A stretch of 14,788 bases of DNA from NCBI GenBank assembly GCA_023231105.1, contig JALNWB010000099.1, positions 1 through 14,788 on the forward strand, written 5' to 3'. A model generated the notes under the pieces. The model saw only the letters and a list, made by a program, of their open reading frames with translations, searched no databases and was not told where the DNA came from. The DNA comes from Ignavibacteriaceae bacterium. Its GTDB lineage: Bacteria > Bacteroidota > Ignavibacteria > Ignavibacteriales > Ignavibacteriaceae. Positions 14,343 through 14,788 of the stretch are shown here, piece by piece. Both the position numbers and the translations under genes were made by a program. Each line of letters begins with the position of its first letter. The first letter of the stretch is position 1.

Positions 14343-14370
14343 TTGTTTTTCAGCAACACAATTATTTTTG
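14343..14370 (+). promoter_or_regulatory. possible Bacteroidota-type promoter of the phosphofructokinase gene
   Basis: TTG (14343-14345), 17 bases, then TATTTTTG (14363-14370) fits TTG-N17-23-TAnnTTTG. It sits 20 bp before the ATG and just ahead of the GGAG ribosome binding site, so the leader would be short. A 16-bp inverted repeat, TGATAAA-AA-TTTATCA (14306-14321), lies upstream in the same 147-bp gap. Confidence 0.35.
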
Positions 14371-14390
14371 AATGAATCGGAGTTAATAAA

Positions 14391-14788
14391 ATGATAGCCC
14401 CTAAAAAATTAGCAATTTTAGTTGCCGGAGGACCGGCGCCCGGGATTAACAGCGTTATCGGTGCAGCAACAATCCGTGCTGCCGTTGAAGGAATTGATGT
14501 TCTTGGGATGAGAGACGGCTTCAAATGGATTATGGAAGGCGACATCAGCCATGTTAAACAGTTAAATATTCACAACGTTAGTAGGATTCACTTTACCGGC
14601 GGTTCGTTCATCGGTATTTCAAGAAGCAATCCCACAAAAGATAAAAAACTTTTAGAGAACACCGTAACTTCTTTATTAAGGTTAAACGTTGATAAACTTA
14701 TAACCATCGGCGGTGATGATACAGCTTATAGCGCAATGAAAGTTGAAGAAATGGCTGCCGGAAGAATTCGTGTTATTCACGTTCCTAA
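14391..14788 (+). CDS. pfkA: 6-phosphofructokinase, probably pyrophosphate-dependent (3' end outside window)
   Basis: The first 132 residues of the phosphofructokinase superfamily are present. GGAG at 14379-14382 precedes the ATG by eight bases. The enzyme phosphorylates fructose 6-phosphate to fructose 1,6-bisphosphate in glycolysis. GGPAPGIN (13-20) is the phosphoryl-donor loop, FTGGSFIGISR (68-78) the following conserved loop, and IGGDDTAYSA (106-115) the catalytic-Asp region. In ATP-type enzymes the last is GGDGS. Here Gly is replaced by Asp (Asp110, equivalent to E. coli Gly104), which is the classical mark of pyrophosphate-using members. The second diagnostic position (the Lys/Gly in the PKTIDND region) falls beyond the window, so donor choice is likely but not proven. 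Confidence 0.9.
   Translation, partial: MIAPKKLAILVAGGPAPGINSVIGAATIRAAVEGIDVLGMRDGFKWIMEGDISHVKQLNIHNVSRIHFTGGSFIGISRSNPTKDKKLLENTVTSLLRLNVDKLITIGGDDTAYSAMKVEEMAAGRIRVIHVP

Overview
The window most likely comes from a member of the Ignavibacteria (Bacteroidota/Chlorobi side of the FCB group). The best clue is the C-terminus of the protein at 4854-6620. It carries a type IX secretion sorting domain in the NYPNPFNPSTTI...VYFYRL...TKKLVLMK style that is very common in that class. Bacteroidota-like TAnnTTTG promoter elements, a pyrophosphate-type phosphofructokinase signature and AT-rich DNA fit this. Species cannot be named from the sequence.

Layout. 1-359: the 3' end of recX. 360-1209: no convincing gene, but a 17-copy 21-bp tandem repeat (485-840) and a CACAAAG-type palindromic repeat (865-998). 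1210-1896: an unrecognised 228-residue protein. 1897-2295: a low-complexity inverted repeat and a possible broken lipoprotein start. 2296-8001: a visibly AT-rich, accessory-looking stretch, all on the + strand. It holds a secreted unknown protein overlapping a lipoprotein, a papain-like cysteine protease with a T9SS tail, and a membrane-anchored alpha/beta hydrolase. The gaps between these units contain sequences resembling half-sites of integron attC recombination sites, plus a cluster of small hairpins. 8002-8334: several different intergenic repeats.

8335-14788 is housekeeping DNA. birA (minus strand) is divergent from an hsp20-dnaK operon. dnaK is followed by a 39-codon remnant of a second Hsp20 gene and a strong rho-independent terminator. 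A UvrD/PcrA-type helicase gene follows, then the 5' part of a 6-phosphofructokinase gene that runs off the window.

Regulation. The 192-bp birA/hsp20 intergenic region contains a near-consensus sigma-54 (-24/-12) promoter for hsp20-dnaK. Upstream of it lie a perfect 17-bp palindrome and a degenerate second copy centred 41 bp further away. This is the layout expected for an enhancer-binding protein and suggests activator-controlled chaperone expression.

The observations I rate highest are this sigma-54/enhancer architecture, the possible integron-cassette-like nature of 4593-8038, the hsp20 remnant, and the T9SS-exported papain-like protease. All were read by eye, and no database search was possible.
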